64,000 nucleotides of DNA from Hyphomicrobium_A sp964493785 (GCA_964493785.1 CAZBPM010000017.1:1-64000), one strand, 5' to 3'; counted from the first letter of the stretch, positions 41,476 to 49,536 are shown. Notes: generated by a model from the letters alone, not told the origin. A program made the numbers and translations.

Positions 41476-42399
41476 CTAGCGGTTCTCCGGCAGGGGAATG
41501 AATTCTTCCGCGTCGCCGGGGACGAACGGGAAGCGCTTTGCTTTCCAATCGGCCTTGGCGGCGTCGATGCGATCCTTCGAGGACGACACGAAATTCCACC
41601 AGATGTGGCGGGGGCCGTCCATCGGCTCGCCGCCGAGCAGCATCAGCCGAGCTTGCGACAGCGCGAGGATAGAGATGCGGTCGCCCGGCCTGAAGACGAG
41701 CAGGCGGCCCGCACCGAATGTGTCGCCGGCAATGTCTATTTCGCCCGAGGCAATATAGATGGCGCGTTCGTCATAGTCCGGGTCGAGCGGTAGCACCGCT
41801 CCGGGCGCCATGACAGCTTCAGCATAAAAGCTAGGGTGGGGGAATGTTGCTGGCGAGGTCTGTCCGAACATTTGCCCCATGATCAGCCGTACAGTTTTTC
41901 CTTCGCCGACGATGCGCGGAAGCTGTGAGGCTTCATAGTGTTCGAATGCGGGGGCATGTTCCTCGTGCGATTTGGGCAGCGCGGCCCAGGCCTGGATTCC
42001 GAACAGTCGCGGTCCTAGCGCCTTTTGCTCTGCGGATGTCCGTTCCGAATGCACGATGCCGGAGCCGGCCGACATCAAGTTCAGCTCACCGGGTTTGATC
42101 GCGTGTGCGCTGCCGAGGCTATCGCGATGCATGATCTCGCCGTCGAACAGGTACGTCACTGTGGCGAGGCCGATGTGCGGGTGGGGGCGGACGTCTATGC
42201 CGGTGCCGATGAGGAACTCCGCTGGTCCCATCTGATCGAAAAAGATGAAAGGGCCGACCATCTGCCGGCCCTCGGCGGGAAGTGCGCGCCTCACAGAAAA
42301 TCCACCGAGATCGCGTGCACGGGGCACAATCACCTGCTGGATCGCGTCACAGGCGTGGATGTCACCGGGCTGGGGATCGTCGGTCGGGGTCCAGCTCAT
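41476..42399 (-). CDS. Pirin family protein
   Basis: 307 residues forming two cupin domains. The metal-site histidines are visible in VRPHPHIGLATVTYLFDGEIMHRD and in SGIVHSERT. The family includes quercetinase-like enzymes and regulators; the bacterial function is often unknown. Other conserved segments are GPFIFFDQMGPAEF near the start and MLLGGEPMDGPRHIWWNFVSS in the C-terminal cupin. It is divergent from the SDR gene, with a 65-base gap. Confidence 0.93.
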   Translation of the reverse strand: MSWTPTDDPQPGDIHACDAIQQVIVPRARDLGGFSVRRALPAEGRQMVGPFIFFDQMGPAEFLIGTGIDVRPHPHIGLATVTYLFDGEIMHRDSLGSAHAIKPGELNLMSAGSGIVHSERTSAEQKALGPRLFGIQAWAALPKSHEEHAPAFEHYEASQLPRIVGEGKTVRLIMGQMFGQTSPATFPHPSFYAEAVMAPGAVLPLDPDYDERAIYIASGEIDIAGDTFGAGRLLVFRPGDRISILALSQARLMLLGGEPMDGPRHIWWNFVSSSKDRIDAAKADWKAKRFPFVPGDAEEFIPLPENR

Positions 42400-42464
42400 G
42401 TTTTGCGATCCTTCGTGTTGCTGTATAGCTCGGGCGGCCAGCGCTATGCGATGAGGAGAGCGAT

Positions 42465-43190
42465 ATGACGACCAGTCTCCACGGTAAGGTTGCCATTGTC
42501 ACCGGCGTAAGTCACGACGGGCAGGTGGGGCAGGCGGTTGCCAAGGCGCTCGCCGCGCAGGGGGCATCGCTCGTCGTTACGGCGCGAACGAAAGATAATG
42601 TCGTGGCGCGTGCGGCCGAATTGAAGGCCGAAGGAGCCAACGTCATTCCCGTTGTCGCCTCCCTGACCGACGAAGCGGACGTGAAGCGGCTGGTGGCGGA
42701 AACGGTTTCGGCGCTCGGCCGGATCGATATCGTCGTCAATCTGGCGGGCGGGCTGACGGTCTACAAACCTTCGGCCGAGGTCACGCTGGATGAGTGGACG
42801 CGCGAGGTGAACAACAACGTGCTGAGCGCTTTCCTGGTGACGCGGGAGGCGTTCCCGGTGCTGGCGAAATCCGGTGGCGGCTCGGTCGTGAACTTCGCAC
42901 GCGCCGGCGCGGCGCAGGCAAACATGCTGCCTTACAACGTGGCGAAAGCGGGTGTTGCGGCACTGACGCGGACGTTTGCACTCGAAGGCAAGGAAGCCCA
43001 CATCCGGGTCAATGCGGTTGCGCCGGGCCTGGTCGACACGGCGTCGAACGTCAACATGATGAAGCCAAAGGATACGAGCAACTGGGCAAAGCGCGACGAG
43101 ATCGCAGACGTCGTGGTGTTTCTTGCTTCGCCGGCGTCAATCGGAGTGACCGGACAGATCGTCGATGTGACTGGCTGGGGGCTCGCCTAG
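42465..43190 (+). CDS. Atypical short-chain dehydrogenase/reductase lacking the catalytic Ser
   Basis: 241 residues with a Rossmann fold. The cofactor loop is VTGVSHDGQVGQAVA, which has one residue more than the usual TGxxxGxG. The structural NLAGG is at 92-96, Asn118 is conserved, and the Tyr157-x-x-x-Lys161 pair is present (LPYNVAKAG). Residues 141-156, where the catalytic Ser normally sits, contain no Ser or Thr. The protein may be a poor oxidoreductase or use another residue. AGGAGAGCG precedes ATG 42465. It ends in a 4-base convergent overlap with the AhpD-like gene. Confidence 0.88.
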   Translation: MTTSLHGKVAIVTGVSHDGQVGQAVAKALAAQGASLVVTARTKDNVVARAAELKAEGANVIPVVASLTDEADVKRLVAETVSALGRIDIVVNLAGGLTVYKPSAEVTLDEWTREVNNNVLSAFLVTREAFPVLAKSGGGSVVNFARAGAAQANMLPYNVAKAGVAALTRTFALEGKEAHIRVNAVAPGLVDTASNVNMMKPKDTSNWAKRDEIADVVVFLASPASIGVTGQIVDVTGWGLA

Positions 43191-43558
43191 CCGGCGGCAG
43201 CGGATTGCTCCGCCTTCGCCCCGGCGAACTGGTTGTAGGCCTCAAGCGCATGGGCGGCGTACATCACCGAGGGCCCGGCGCCCATGTAGATCGCCATGCC
43301 AAGCGTTTCGAGGATCTCGTCGGACGTGGCGCCGCGGTCGAGTGCGGCTTTGGCGTGGAACGCAATGCAGTCGTCGCAACGGGTGGCGACACCGATCGCC
43401 AGTGCGATGAGTTCCTTGGTCTTGGTGTCGAGTGCACCGGCTTTTGTCGCTGCCTGGGCGATCCCGGAAAACGCCTTCATGACTTCTGGCGCGCCGCCGC
43501 GCATATCTCGCAACCCGGCACTGAGGTTGCGGGTCATCTCGATCCAGTCCTTGTTCAT
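43187..43558 (-). CDS. AhpD-like carboxymuconolactone decarboxylase family protein
   Basis: 123 residues. The redox motif C61-x-x-C64-x-x-x-H68 lies in ATRCDDCIAFHAKAALDRG, with the usual AhpD-type surroundings (KTKELIALAIGVA before, GATSDEILETLGMAIYMGAGP after). Members with the CxxC motif act as alkylhydroperoxidase-like thiol proteins. It is the second gene of a two-gene unit with the ArsR-type repressor, 23 bases after it. Confidence 0.9.
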   Translation of the reverse strand: MNKDWIEMTRNLSAGLRDMRGGAPEVMKAFSGIAQAATKAGALDTKTKELIALAIGVATRCDDCIAFHAKAALDRGATSDEILETLGMAIYMGAGPSVMYAAHALEAYNQFAGAKAEQSAAAG

Positions 43559-43581
43559 GCGTAACTCCCTGTGGTGCGTGC

Positions 43582-43896
43582 TCAGCGGCGGCGCTTGCCG
43601 CGCGGCGAGCAGAACAATTCGTCTAGTGTTTCGATCAGGCGCTCGATGCGGTCATCGGCCAGTGAATAGAAGATCGTCTGCGCTTGGCGCCGAGTCTTGA
43701 CCAGCTTCTCGGAACGCAGTTTGGCCAGGTGCTGAGACAGCGCGGACTGCGTGAGCGGCACGACGCGTTCCAGCGCCGAGACGGATCTCTCGCCGGCCTT
43801 CAGCTCGCACAGGATCATCAATCGATTGGCATTGGCCACTGTCTTGAGAAAGGCTGACGCTCGCGCGCTATTGGCCTGCATGCCCTTTATATTCAT
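43582..43896 (-). CDS. ArsR-family dithiol repressor, BigR/SqrR/YgaV-like
   Basis: 104 residues with a winged helix (LTQSALSQHLAKLRSEKLVKTRRQAQTIFYSL). The recognition helix and QTIFYSL wing are typical of the BigR group. Only two cysteines are present, C30 (LMILCELKAGE) and C96 (ELFCSPRG). Their 66-residue spacing equals that of the sulfide/redox-sensing pair in BigR (42 and 108) and SqrR (41 and 107). It probably represses its own operon with the AhpD-like gene until reactive sulfur or oxidants link the cysteines. Confidence 0.85.
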   Translation of the reverse strand: MNIKGMQANSARASAFLKTVANANRLMILCELKAGERSVSALERVVPLTQSALSQHLAKLRSEKLVKTRRQAQTIFYSLADDRIERLIETLDELFCSPRGKRRR

Positions 43897-43984
43897 AAAC
43901 GCTAATGTAGTGGCGTCTAATGAAGTGGCAAGAGATGTTGGTCGTGCGAATAGTGGCGGGTGGACGCGGCAAGGCTGACGAAGG

Positions 43985-46090
43985 TCAGCGCCACATCTCT
44001 CGCATCTTGGCGCCGACGTTGACTCTTACGGGCGCTGCAGGCCCGCGCACGCTCGGCGACTGCGCCGCAGTTGGCCAGGCCGAGATCTCAAAGTGCTTCA
44101 CCAGGGCGTTGGGAATGAAACGCGTGCGGGCGGCGTAAACGTGCCGGTCGCCGCCGCTGGCCTGGCCGTGGGTGAAGAACCTTTGCGGCAGCATCAGGTG
44201 GAGGTCGTCCTTGGCGCGTGTCATCGCGACGTAAAGGAGGCGCCGCTCCTCCTCGATTTCGGCTGTGGTGCCGGTTCCGAGATCCGAGGGGATGCATCCA
44301 TCGACGACGTTGAGCACGAATACGGACTGCCACTCCTGACCCTTGGAGGAATGGATGGTCGAGAGGATGAGGTAATCTTCGTCTTGAAGCGGAGGCCCAG
44401 CCTCGTCGCTCGTGGCATCGGGCGGGTCGAGTGTCAGGTCGGTGAGGAAGCGCTCGCGCGAAGGATAGCCCGACGCGATCTGCTCGAGCTGCAGGAGGTC
44501 TGCTTTGCGCGGGGAAGCGTCCTCGTGCGTGCGCTCCAGGTGCGGCTCGTACCAGTGGCGGGCCGTGGCGATGTCGGCGGGCCAGCCAGCGCCGCCAAGG
44601 TGCAGCGCGACGATGGCGTCGACGAAGGAGGTCCAATCGGCTGGGACGACGCGGGCGGGCGCCGGCATCCGCGCGAGCACATCAACGGGCGTGGCGGTCT
44701 CGACCATCGCATCGAGCACGCGCTGTGCCGTAGTCGGGCCAACGCCGGGGAGAAGTTGCAGCAGACGGAACCCGGCGACGCGATCGCGGGGGTTCTCGGC
44801 GAAGCGCAGGACCGCCAGCAGATCCTTGACGTGGGCGGCGTCGAGGAACTTCAGGCCGCCGAACTTCACGAACGGAATGTTGCGCTGGGCCAGTTCGACC
44901 TCGAGGGGTCCGGAATGATGCGCGGTGCGAAACAGAACGGCCTGATGCTTCAGCAGCGCACCTGCCTCGCGGTTTTCGAGCACGCGATCTACGATATAGC
45001 GCGCCTGGTCGGCCTCATCGCGAACGGCGACGAGGCGAGGGCGCTCGGCAGCCTCGCGGTCACTCCAAAGGTTCTTGGTGAAGCGCTCGCTGGCGAGGCC
45101 GATTACGGCGTTGGCGGCTGCGAGCACTGGCTGCGTGGAGCGATAGTTGCGGTCGAGCGTGACGATCTCGGCAGGCGGATCGAAGTGCTTGGGGAAGTCG
45201 AGAATGTTGCGCACGTTGGCGGCGCGGAACGAATAGATCGACTGAGCATCGTCGCCGACGACGGTGAGACCGCGGCCGTCGCGCTTCAAGCCAAACAGGA
45301 TTGAAGCCTGAAGGCGATTGGTATCCTGGTATTCGTCGACGAGGACATGGTCAAAGCGGCTGGATATGTCGTCAGCGATGGCCGCGTCGGTCATCATCTG
45401 GGCCCAGTAGAGAAGGAGGTCGTCATAGTCGAGCACGTTCTGGCGCTGCTTGGCTTCGACGTAGCTCGCGAAGAGGTCCTTTAATTCCTTCGACCAAGCC
45501 GCACACCATTTGAACGATCCATTGAGCACATCGTCGATGGGCTGCTCGGCGTTGACGCAGCGCGAGTAGATGGCAATGCAGGTGCCCTTGGTGGGGAACC
45601 GCGTTTCTGTTTTCGACAGCCCGAGATTGTGACGTGCGAGGTTCATCAGATCGGCGCTGTCCTCGCGATCATGGATCGTGAAGGCCGGGTCTAGACCGAT
45701 TGCCTCGGCATAGTCGCGCAGCACGCGTGCCCCTATGCCGTGGAACGTGCCTGCCCAGGCAAGCGCATCGCTGGAGCCGGCGCCTTTGCCGCCCAGCACG
45801 TCGCGGGTGATGCGCTCGACACGGCGTGTCATCTCGACGGAGGCGCGGCGGGAGAAGGTCATCAGCAATATGCGGCGCGGGTCGGCACCGTTGAGGATGA
45901 GGTGGGCGACGCGATGGGCGAGGGTGTTGGTTTTGCCGGAGCCGGCCCCGGCGATGACCAACAGCGGCGGGCCGGGGCGCGTATCGCCGGTGCTTACGCC
46001 ATGCTCCACGGCGCGGCGCTGCTCACAGTTCAGCTTTTCGAGGTGGGCAAGGGCCATCATCGCTTGATGGCTGATTCTTGTTTTGTTCAC
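43985..46090 (-). CDS. UvrD/PcrA-type superfamily 1 DNA helicase
   Basis: 701 residues with all SF1A motifs: I GAGSGKTNTL, Ia TFSRRASVEM, II VDEYQDTNRLQ, III VVGDDAQSIYSFRAA, IV LDRNYRSTQ, V STIHSSKGQEW and VI LLYVAMTRAKDDLHL. The length is close to Rep/UvrD. It probably unwinds DNA during repair or replication restart. It is divergent from the stress gene at 46179, next to DNA-end-processing and base-excision genes, so this is a small repair island. Confidence 0.93.
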   Translation of the reverse strand: MNKTRISHQAMMALAHLEKLNCEQRRAVEHGVSTGDTRPGPPLLVIAGAGSGKTNTLAHRVAHLILNGADPRRILLMTFSRRASVEMTRRVERITRDVLGGKGAGSSDALAWAGTFHGIGARVLRDYAEAIGLDPAFTIHDREDSADLMNLARHNLGLSKTETRFPTKGTCIAIYSRCVNAEQPIDDVLNGSFKWCAAWSKELKDLFASYVEAKQRQNVLDYDDLLLYWAQMMTDAAIADDISSRFDHVLVDEYQDTNRLQASILFGLKRDGRGLTVVGDDAQSIYSFRAANVRNILDFPKHFDPPAEIVTLDRNYRSTQPVLAAANAVIGLASERFTKNLWSDREAAERPRLVAVRDEADQARYIVDRVLENREAGALLKHQAVLFRTAHHSGPLEVELAQRNIPFVKFGGLKFLDAAHVKDLLAVLRFAENPRDRVAGFRLLQLLPGVGPTTAQRVLDAMVETATPVDVLARMPAPARVVPADWTSFVDAIVALHLGGAGWPADIATARHWYEPHLERTHEDASPRKADLLQLEQIASGYPSRERFLTDLTLDPPDATSDEAGPPLQDEDYLILSTIHSSKGQEWQSVFVLNVVDGCIPSDLGTGTTAEIEEERRLLYVAMTRAKDDLHLMLPQRFFTHGQASGGDRHVYAARTRFIPNALVKHFEISAWPTAAQSPSVRGPAAPVRVNVGAKMREMWR

Positions 46091-46128
46091 AAACGCGCCA
46101 AACTCGATTTCCGCATCTTAGTTGTGGT

Positions 46129-46154
46129 GGAACACAGCAAGCGCGGCAGCCGTT
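46129..46154 (+). promoter_or_regulatory. EcfG-type promoter for the 60-aa gene and LigD phosphoesterase
   Basis: GGAAC (46129-46133), a 17-base spacer and CGTT (46151-46154) match the EcfG consensus exactly. The -10 element ends 24 bases before ATG 46179, so the leader would be very short and contain the AGGAGGA ribosome-binding site. Confidence 0.8.
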
Positions 46155-46178
46155 GTGGATGAAAGTCAGGAGGACCCC

Positions 46179-46361
46179 ATGGCTGGAAAGACAGTTGAGT
46201 TCGACGAGAATACCGAGGTCGGTGGATTCAATCCGGAACGCCGCCGCGAGCAAACGAAAGAGCAAGTCGGGCCGGCCCCGACGGACGATCCGCGCCATAA
46301 GGCGGGCGAAGACCTCAGGGAGAAAGTTGCAGAAAAATCGCCGAAGGCGCGGCCCGAGTAG
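46179..46361 (+). CDS. Small hydrophilic general-stress protein (60 aa)
   Basis: 60 residues, rich in Glu, Lys, Arg and Pro, with no hydrophobic segment and no Cys, so probably disordered. AGGAGGA lies close before ATG 46179. A perfect EcfG-type promoter ends 24 bases upstream. Downstream, 66 bases away, is the LigD phosphoesterase. I do not recognise a named family. Position suggests a role under stress, perhaps linked to DNA repair. Confidence 0.75.
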   Translation: MAGKTVEFDENTEVGGFNPERRREQTKEQVGPAPTDDPRHKAGEDLREKVAEKSPKARPE

Positions 46362-46427
46362 GCGAGGATTTGCTTAAGGGGCGCGACATAGACTTGGGAA
46401 GTTTCGGCGTCTTTTCATCTGGCGGCC

Positions 46428-47159
46428 ATGCCCAGCAAGCTTACGACGTACCGCGCCAAGCGCGATTTTGAAAAGACGCAGGAGCCCAGCGGCAGCGCCA
46501 AGGTGCGTAGGGCCGAGTACCCTCGCTTTGTGATCCAGAAGCACGACGCCACCCGGCTGCACTACGATCTTCGGCTGGAGCATGACGGCGTGTTCAAGTC
46601 GTGGGCGGTCACCAAGGGCCCCTCGCTCAATCCGAAGGACAAGCGGCTTGCAGTCGAAGTGGAAGATCATCCGCTTGACTACGGCGACTTCGAAGGCACC
46701 ATCCCCAAGGGTGAGTATGGCGGCGGGACGGTGATGTTGTGGGATCGCGGGTTCTGGGTGCCGGAGGGCGACCAGGATATCGACGCAGCGCTGAAGAAGG
46801 GCGAACTCAAGTTTACCCTCGCGGGCGACAAGGTGAAGGGAAGCTTCGTCCTCGTGCGGATGAAGGGCGACAAGTTTGGCGGCAAGCGCAACAATTGGCT
46901 GCTGATCAAGCACAACGACGAGTGGGCATCGGACGACGGTGAAGCCGTGCTCAAGAAGGACAAGTCGGTTGCGTCCGGGCGCACGATGGCTCAGATCGCT
47001 GCCGGCAAGGGGAAGGCGCCGAAGCCATTCATGATGGCGGCTAAAAACGCGTTCAAGCCCGATGCCGTGTGGGACACCTCCGGCAAGGGGGCGGCGGCAC
47101 CTGCTCCGCGGGCTGCCAAGCGAAGCGCGTCGCGTGCGACGAAGCGGATAATGCACTAA
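46428..47159 (+). CDS. Stand-alone LigD 3'-phosphoesterase domain protein
   Basis: 243 residues. It matches only the N-terminal phosphoesterase module of DNA ligase D, which trims 3' ends during non-homologous end joining. All catalytic residues known from Pseudomonas LigD have counterparts: H39, H45, D47 and R49 in QKHDATRLHYDLRLE, then H81 and Y85 in EDHPLDYGDFEG. After the linker SGRTMAQIAAGKGKAPK the protein ends in a Lys/Arg/Ala-rich tail. The ligase and polymerase modules are absent, and no ligase follows. It is probably co-expressed with the 60-residue gene from the EcfG-type promoter. Confidence 0.9.
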   Translation: MPSKLTTYRAKRDFEKTQEPSGSAKVRRAEYPRFVIQKHDATRLHYDLRLEHDGVFKSWAVTKGPSLNPKDKRLAVEVEDHPLDYGDFEGTIPKGEYGGGTVMLWDRGFWVPEGDQDIDAALKKGELKFTLAGDKVKGSFVLVRMKGDKFGGKRNNWLLIKHNDEWASDDGEAVLKKDKSVASGRTMAQIAAGKGKAPKPFMMAAKNAFKPDAVWDTSGKGAAAPAPRAAKRSASRATKRIMH

Positions 47160-47183
47160 GCTGCGAGCGATACAGTCTTTCGG

Positions 47184-47822
47184 ATGTGCATGCCCGCGCG
47201 CGCTCTACATTCAAGCACCGCCGTTCCATTGCGGCCCCTTGGCCGGGATGATCTGCCCGTGGGGGCAATCGCGCTGGCGCGGTTCCTGATCGGCAAAGTG
47301 CTCGCGCGGCAGGACGACCACGGCGTGCTGACCGGCCGTATCGTCGAGACCGAGGCTTACCCGCCGGGCGACGCCGCCGGTCACCACCGCAGTGGACCTA
47401 CCAAGCGCAACGCTTCGCTGTTCCGCGAGCACGGGTACATCTATGTTTACCGGGCTTACGGCACGGCGATGATGCTCAACATATCGAGCGAATCCGATGG
47501 TGTGGGTGGCGGCGTGCTGATCCGGGCGGCCGAGCCGTTGACAGGGATCGACCTCATGCGCCAGCGGCGCCGTGTCGAGGACATCCGTATGCTTGCGAAG
47601 GGGCCGGGGCGTTTGGCGCAGGCGTTCGACATCGATTTCGCGCTCGATGGGCGCATTTACGGCGTCAGCGAAGGGCTCTGGTTGGCCGATGACGGCAGCA
47701 AGCCGCCGAAGATCGCGAGATCGGTGCGCATCGGGATCACGCGCAATGCCGACAAGCCGTGGCGCTTTTTCGTCAGGGGCAGCCCGTTCGTCAGCGGGCC
47801 AGCTCGGCTCAACGCCGGCTGA
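47184..47822 (+). CDS. DNA-3-methyladenine glycosylase (Aag/MPG family)
   Basis: 212 residues of the mammalian-type alkyladenine glycosylase fold. Signatures are GRIVETEAYPPGDAAGHHRSG, with the catalytic Glu, then NASLFREHGYIYVYRAYGTAMMLNI and GGVLIRAAEPL. It removes alkylated purines to start base-excision repair. It starts 25 bases after the LigD-type gene and may belong to the same transcript. ATG 47190 is an alternative start. It is convergent with pqqC. Confidence 0.93.
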   Translation: MCMPARALHSSTAVPLRPLGRDDLPVGAIALARFLIGKVLARQDDHGVLTGRIVETEAYPPGDAAGHHRSGPTKRNASLFREHGYIYVYRAYGTAMMLNISSESDGVGGGVLIRAAEPLTGIDLMRQRRRVEDIRMLAKGPGRLAQAFDIDFALDGRIYGVSEGLWLADDGSKPPKIARSVRIGITRNADKPWRFFVRGSPFVSGPARLNAG

Positions 47823-47835
47823 CCCGCACGGACGA

Positions 47836-48594
47836 TCATTCGGGTCGGTAGGCGCCCGGCGGGATCATGCCGTCGACATAGGCGAGGTAGAGCGCGTCAA
47901 GCTGCGCCCAGAGCACGTTACACTTGAAGCGCACCGCGTCGACGCACGCCTGCTGCGTGTCGCGAGTGCGGGCGTTGGTCTTGATGAAGTCGAGTGCGAA
48001 CGTCGCATCGCGCGGGGCCTGTGACAGCCGTCGCTTGAAATAGGCCATGACCTCTTCGTCGACGAAGTCGTAATTGGCAAGCATGCCGGCGATGCGCTCG
48101 CGATGGATTGAGGGCGCGAACAGCTCAGTGAGAGAAGACGCGACAGCAACGACGAGCGGCTGTTCGACGACGAAGCGGACGTAGGCTTCGACGGCGAAGC
48201 GTGTTGCGGGGAGGGCACCGCGCATGCTGGTGACATAGTCGCGGTCGAGGCCGAGGCAATCGGTGAGTATCAGCCACCGTTCGATGCCGCCGTGCTCGTC
48301 GGGCAGCTGGCCATCGTGGTCGTGGATGCGGTGGACCCATTCGCGGCGGAACTCGCGGTCGTAGACGCGGCTCATCAAGGCGGCGTCCTTGCGCGGGACG
48401 GCCTCCTGATAGCAGTAGCGGTTGAGAGCCCAAGCCGCGACCTGCTGCTTGGATAGCTTGCCGCCGTGCAGCAGCTTATGGAACGGGTGCTTGTCGTGGT
48501 AGCGCTCGGCGCCAACGGCACGAATGTTCGCCTCGAATTCCTCCGGGCTCCAGGGCTGATCGAGCGTTTCAAACGTTCGGACGAATTCATTCAT
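47836..48594 (-). CDS. pqqC: Pyrroloquinoline-quinone synthase PqqC
   Basis: 252 residues, full length. The helical oxidase fold is clear: HPFHKLLHGGKLSKQQVAAWALNRYCYQEAVPRKDA, IHDHDGQLPDEHGGIERWL, LTDCLGLDRDYV, ALPATRFAVEAYVRFV, SSLTELFAPSIHRERIAGMLANYDFV and FKCNVLWAQLDALY are all family signatures (quoted in parts). PqqC performs the last ring closure and oxidation in PQQ synthesis. No pqqA, B, D or E lies nearby, so pqqC is separated from the rest of the pathway. A perfect FNR box lies 69-82 bases upstream of its ATG. Confidence 0.93.
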   Translation of the reverse strand: MNEFVRTFETLDQPWSPEEFEANIRAVGAERYHDKHPFHKLLHGGKLSKQQVAAWALNRYCYQEAVPRKDAALMSRVYDREFRREWVHRIHDHDGQLPDEHGGIERWLILTDCLGLDRDYVTSMRGALPATRFAVEAYVRFVVEQPLVVAVASSLTELFAPSIHRERIAGMLANYDFVDEEVMAYFKRRLSQAPRDATFALDFIKTNARTRDTQQACVDAVRFKCNVLWAQLDALYLAYVDGMIPPGAYRPE

Positions 48595-48662
48595 TGGGCG
48601 GGCCTCCAGGGATGTTTTTGATGTTTTCTGGAGGCACTGTGCGCAGGCGCAGGGCCCGGTGC

Positions 48663-48676
48663 TTGATCCACATCAA
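48663..48676. promoter_or_regulatory. FNR/FixK box upstream of pqqC
   Basis: TTGAT-CCAC-ATCAA is a perfect match to the TTGAT-N4-ATCAA consensus. It lies between the fnr stop codon and pqqC and is centred about 75 bases before the pqqC start. It could activate or repress pqqC depending on the promoter start. Confidence 0.8.
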
Positions 48677-48714
48677 GTGGGCGATCAAACGCCGGTCAAA
48701 CGCATGTGAGGGGG

Positions 48715-49422
48715 CTAGGCGTCGCCGTCGATTGCCGCAGCGGCGCTCAGCATGTCCGGCCTCAGCACATTCACCGTGCGGCGGCCGAGTGTCGAGATGA
48801 TGCCCGCGTCCTTGAGACTGCGAAACTCACGGCTCACGGTCTCGATGGTGAGGCCGAGGGCGTCGGCAATCTCGTTGCGCGACAGGGGGAGATCAAACGT
48901 CGCCGAGTGCGCGGTGGGGCCGCGCCGGCTGCGCGTCGCCATGGACATAAGAAGGCTGGCAACCTTCTCACGCGCGCTCTTGCGGCCCAGGAGAAACATC
49001 CATTCGCGCGCAGCCTCGAGGTCATTGAGGGCGCGGCGGTAGAGGGCCTGCTCGAGCGAGGGATGATTGCGCATCACATTTTCGAATGCGCTACGCGAGA
49101 AGCAGCACAGCTCGAGCGGCGTTGTCGCCTCCGCTATAAGCGCACTCCGGACGAGATATGGGTCGCCAACAAAATCGGCGGGATACTGCAGTCCCACGAT
49201 CTGGAGGCGCCCGTCTTTCTGAGCTTTCACCAGCTTGACGACGCCCGAAACGATGATTGCCAACCAGCCGAGCCCCTGGTGCTCGCTCTGGATCACCTGT
49301 CCGGCAGGGATGCGGCGATGGTGGGCAATCGGGACGAGCGCGCTGGCCGCCTCGTGGGAGACCTGACTGCATAGCGACGTCTCGCGAACGGCGCAGCGAT
49401 CGCAGTAGTGTTTGCCTCTCAT
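48715..49422 (-). CDS. fnrN: FNR-type oxygen-sensing transcription factor (FnrN-like)
   Basis: 235 residues. The N-terminal cysteines C7, C10 and C18 (CX2CX7C spacing, as in FnrN/FnrL) and C106 or C107 in ELCCFSR can bind a [4Fe-4S] cluster. A cyclic-nucleotide-like barrel follows. The helix-turn-helix is LPLSRNEIADALGLTIETVSREFRSL, with the E-x-x-S-R pattern that reads TTGAT. The protein is therefore an oxygen-labile regulator active at low oxygen. Its own FNR box (49489-49502) lies 67 bases upstream, which suggests autoregulation. Another box controls pqqC. Confidence 0.9.
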   Translation of the reverse strand: MRGKHYCDRCAVRETSLCSQVSHEAASALVPIAHHRRIPAGQVIQSEHQGLGWLAIIVSGVVKLVKAQKDGRLQIVGLQYPADFVGDPYLVRSALIAEATTPLELCCFSRSAFENVMRNHPSLEQALYRRALNDLEAAREWMFLLGRKSAREKVASLLMSMATRSRRGPTAHSATFDLPLSRNEIADALGLTIETVSREFRSLKDAGIISTLGRRTVNVLRPDMLSAAAAIDGDA

Positions 49423-49488
49423 GCTCGCCTTGGATGTTCAGCGCTTGAAGTACAGGCGGCCACTTTGAGGGGAGCGCGGCGCCAGCCC

Positions 49489-49502
49489 TTGATCTAGATC
49501 AA
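49489..49502. promoter_or_regulatory. FNR/FixK box upstream of fnr
   Basis: TTGAT-CTAG-ATCAA, a perfect and fully palindromic FNR site, lies 67-80 bases before the fnr start codon at 49422. The adaptor gene of the RND pump ends just beyond it, so fnr is the likely target. Confidence 0.82.
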
Positions 49503-49536
49503 CGCTGTTTCGTTGAGGTCTTGCTTGCAGTCCTCT

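Noticed and set aside
46428..47159. Full DNA ligase D gene
   Set aside because: Only the phosphoesterase module is present, and the sequence after 47159 encodes a DNA glycosylase, not ligase or primase-polymerase modules.
47836..49422. A PQQ biosynthesis operon
   Set aside because: No pqqA-like small peptide, pqqB, pqqD or pqqE sequence is found on either side of pqqC within the window.
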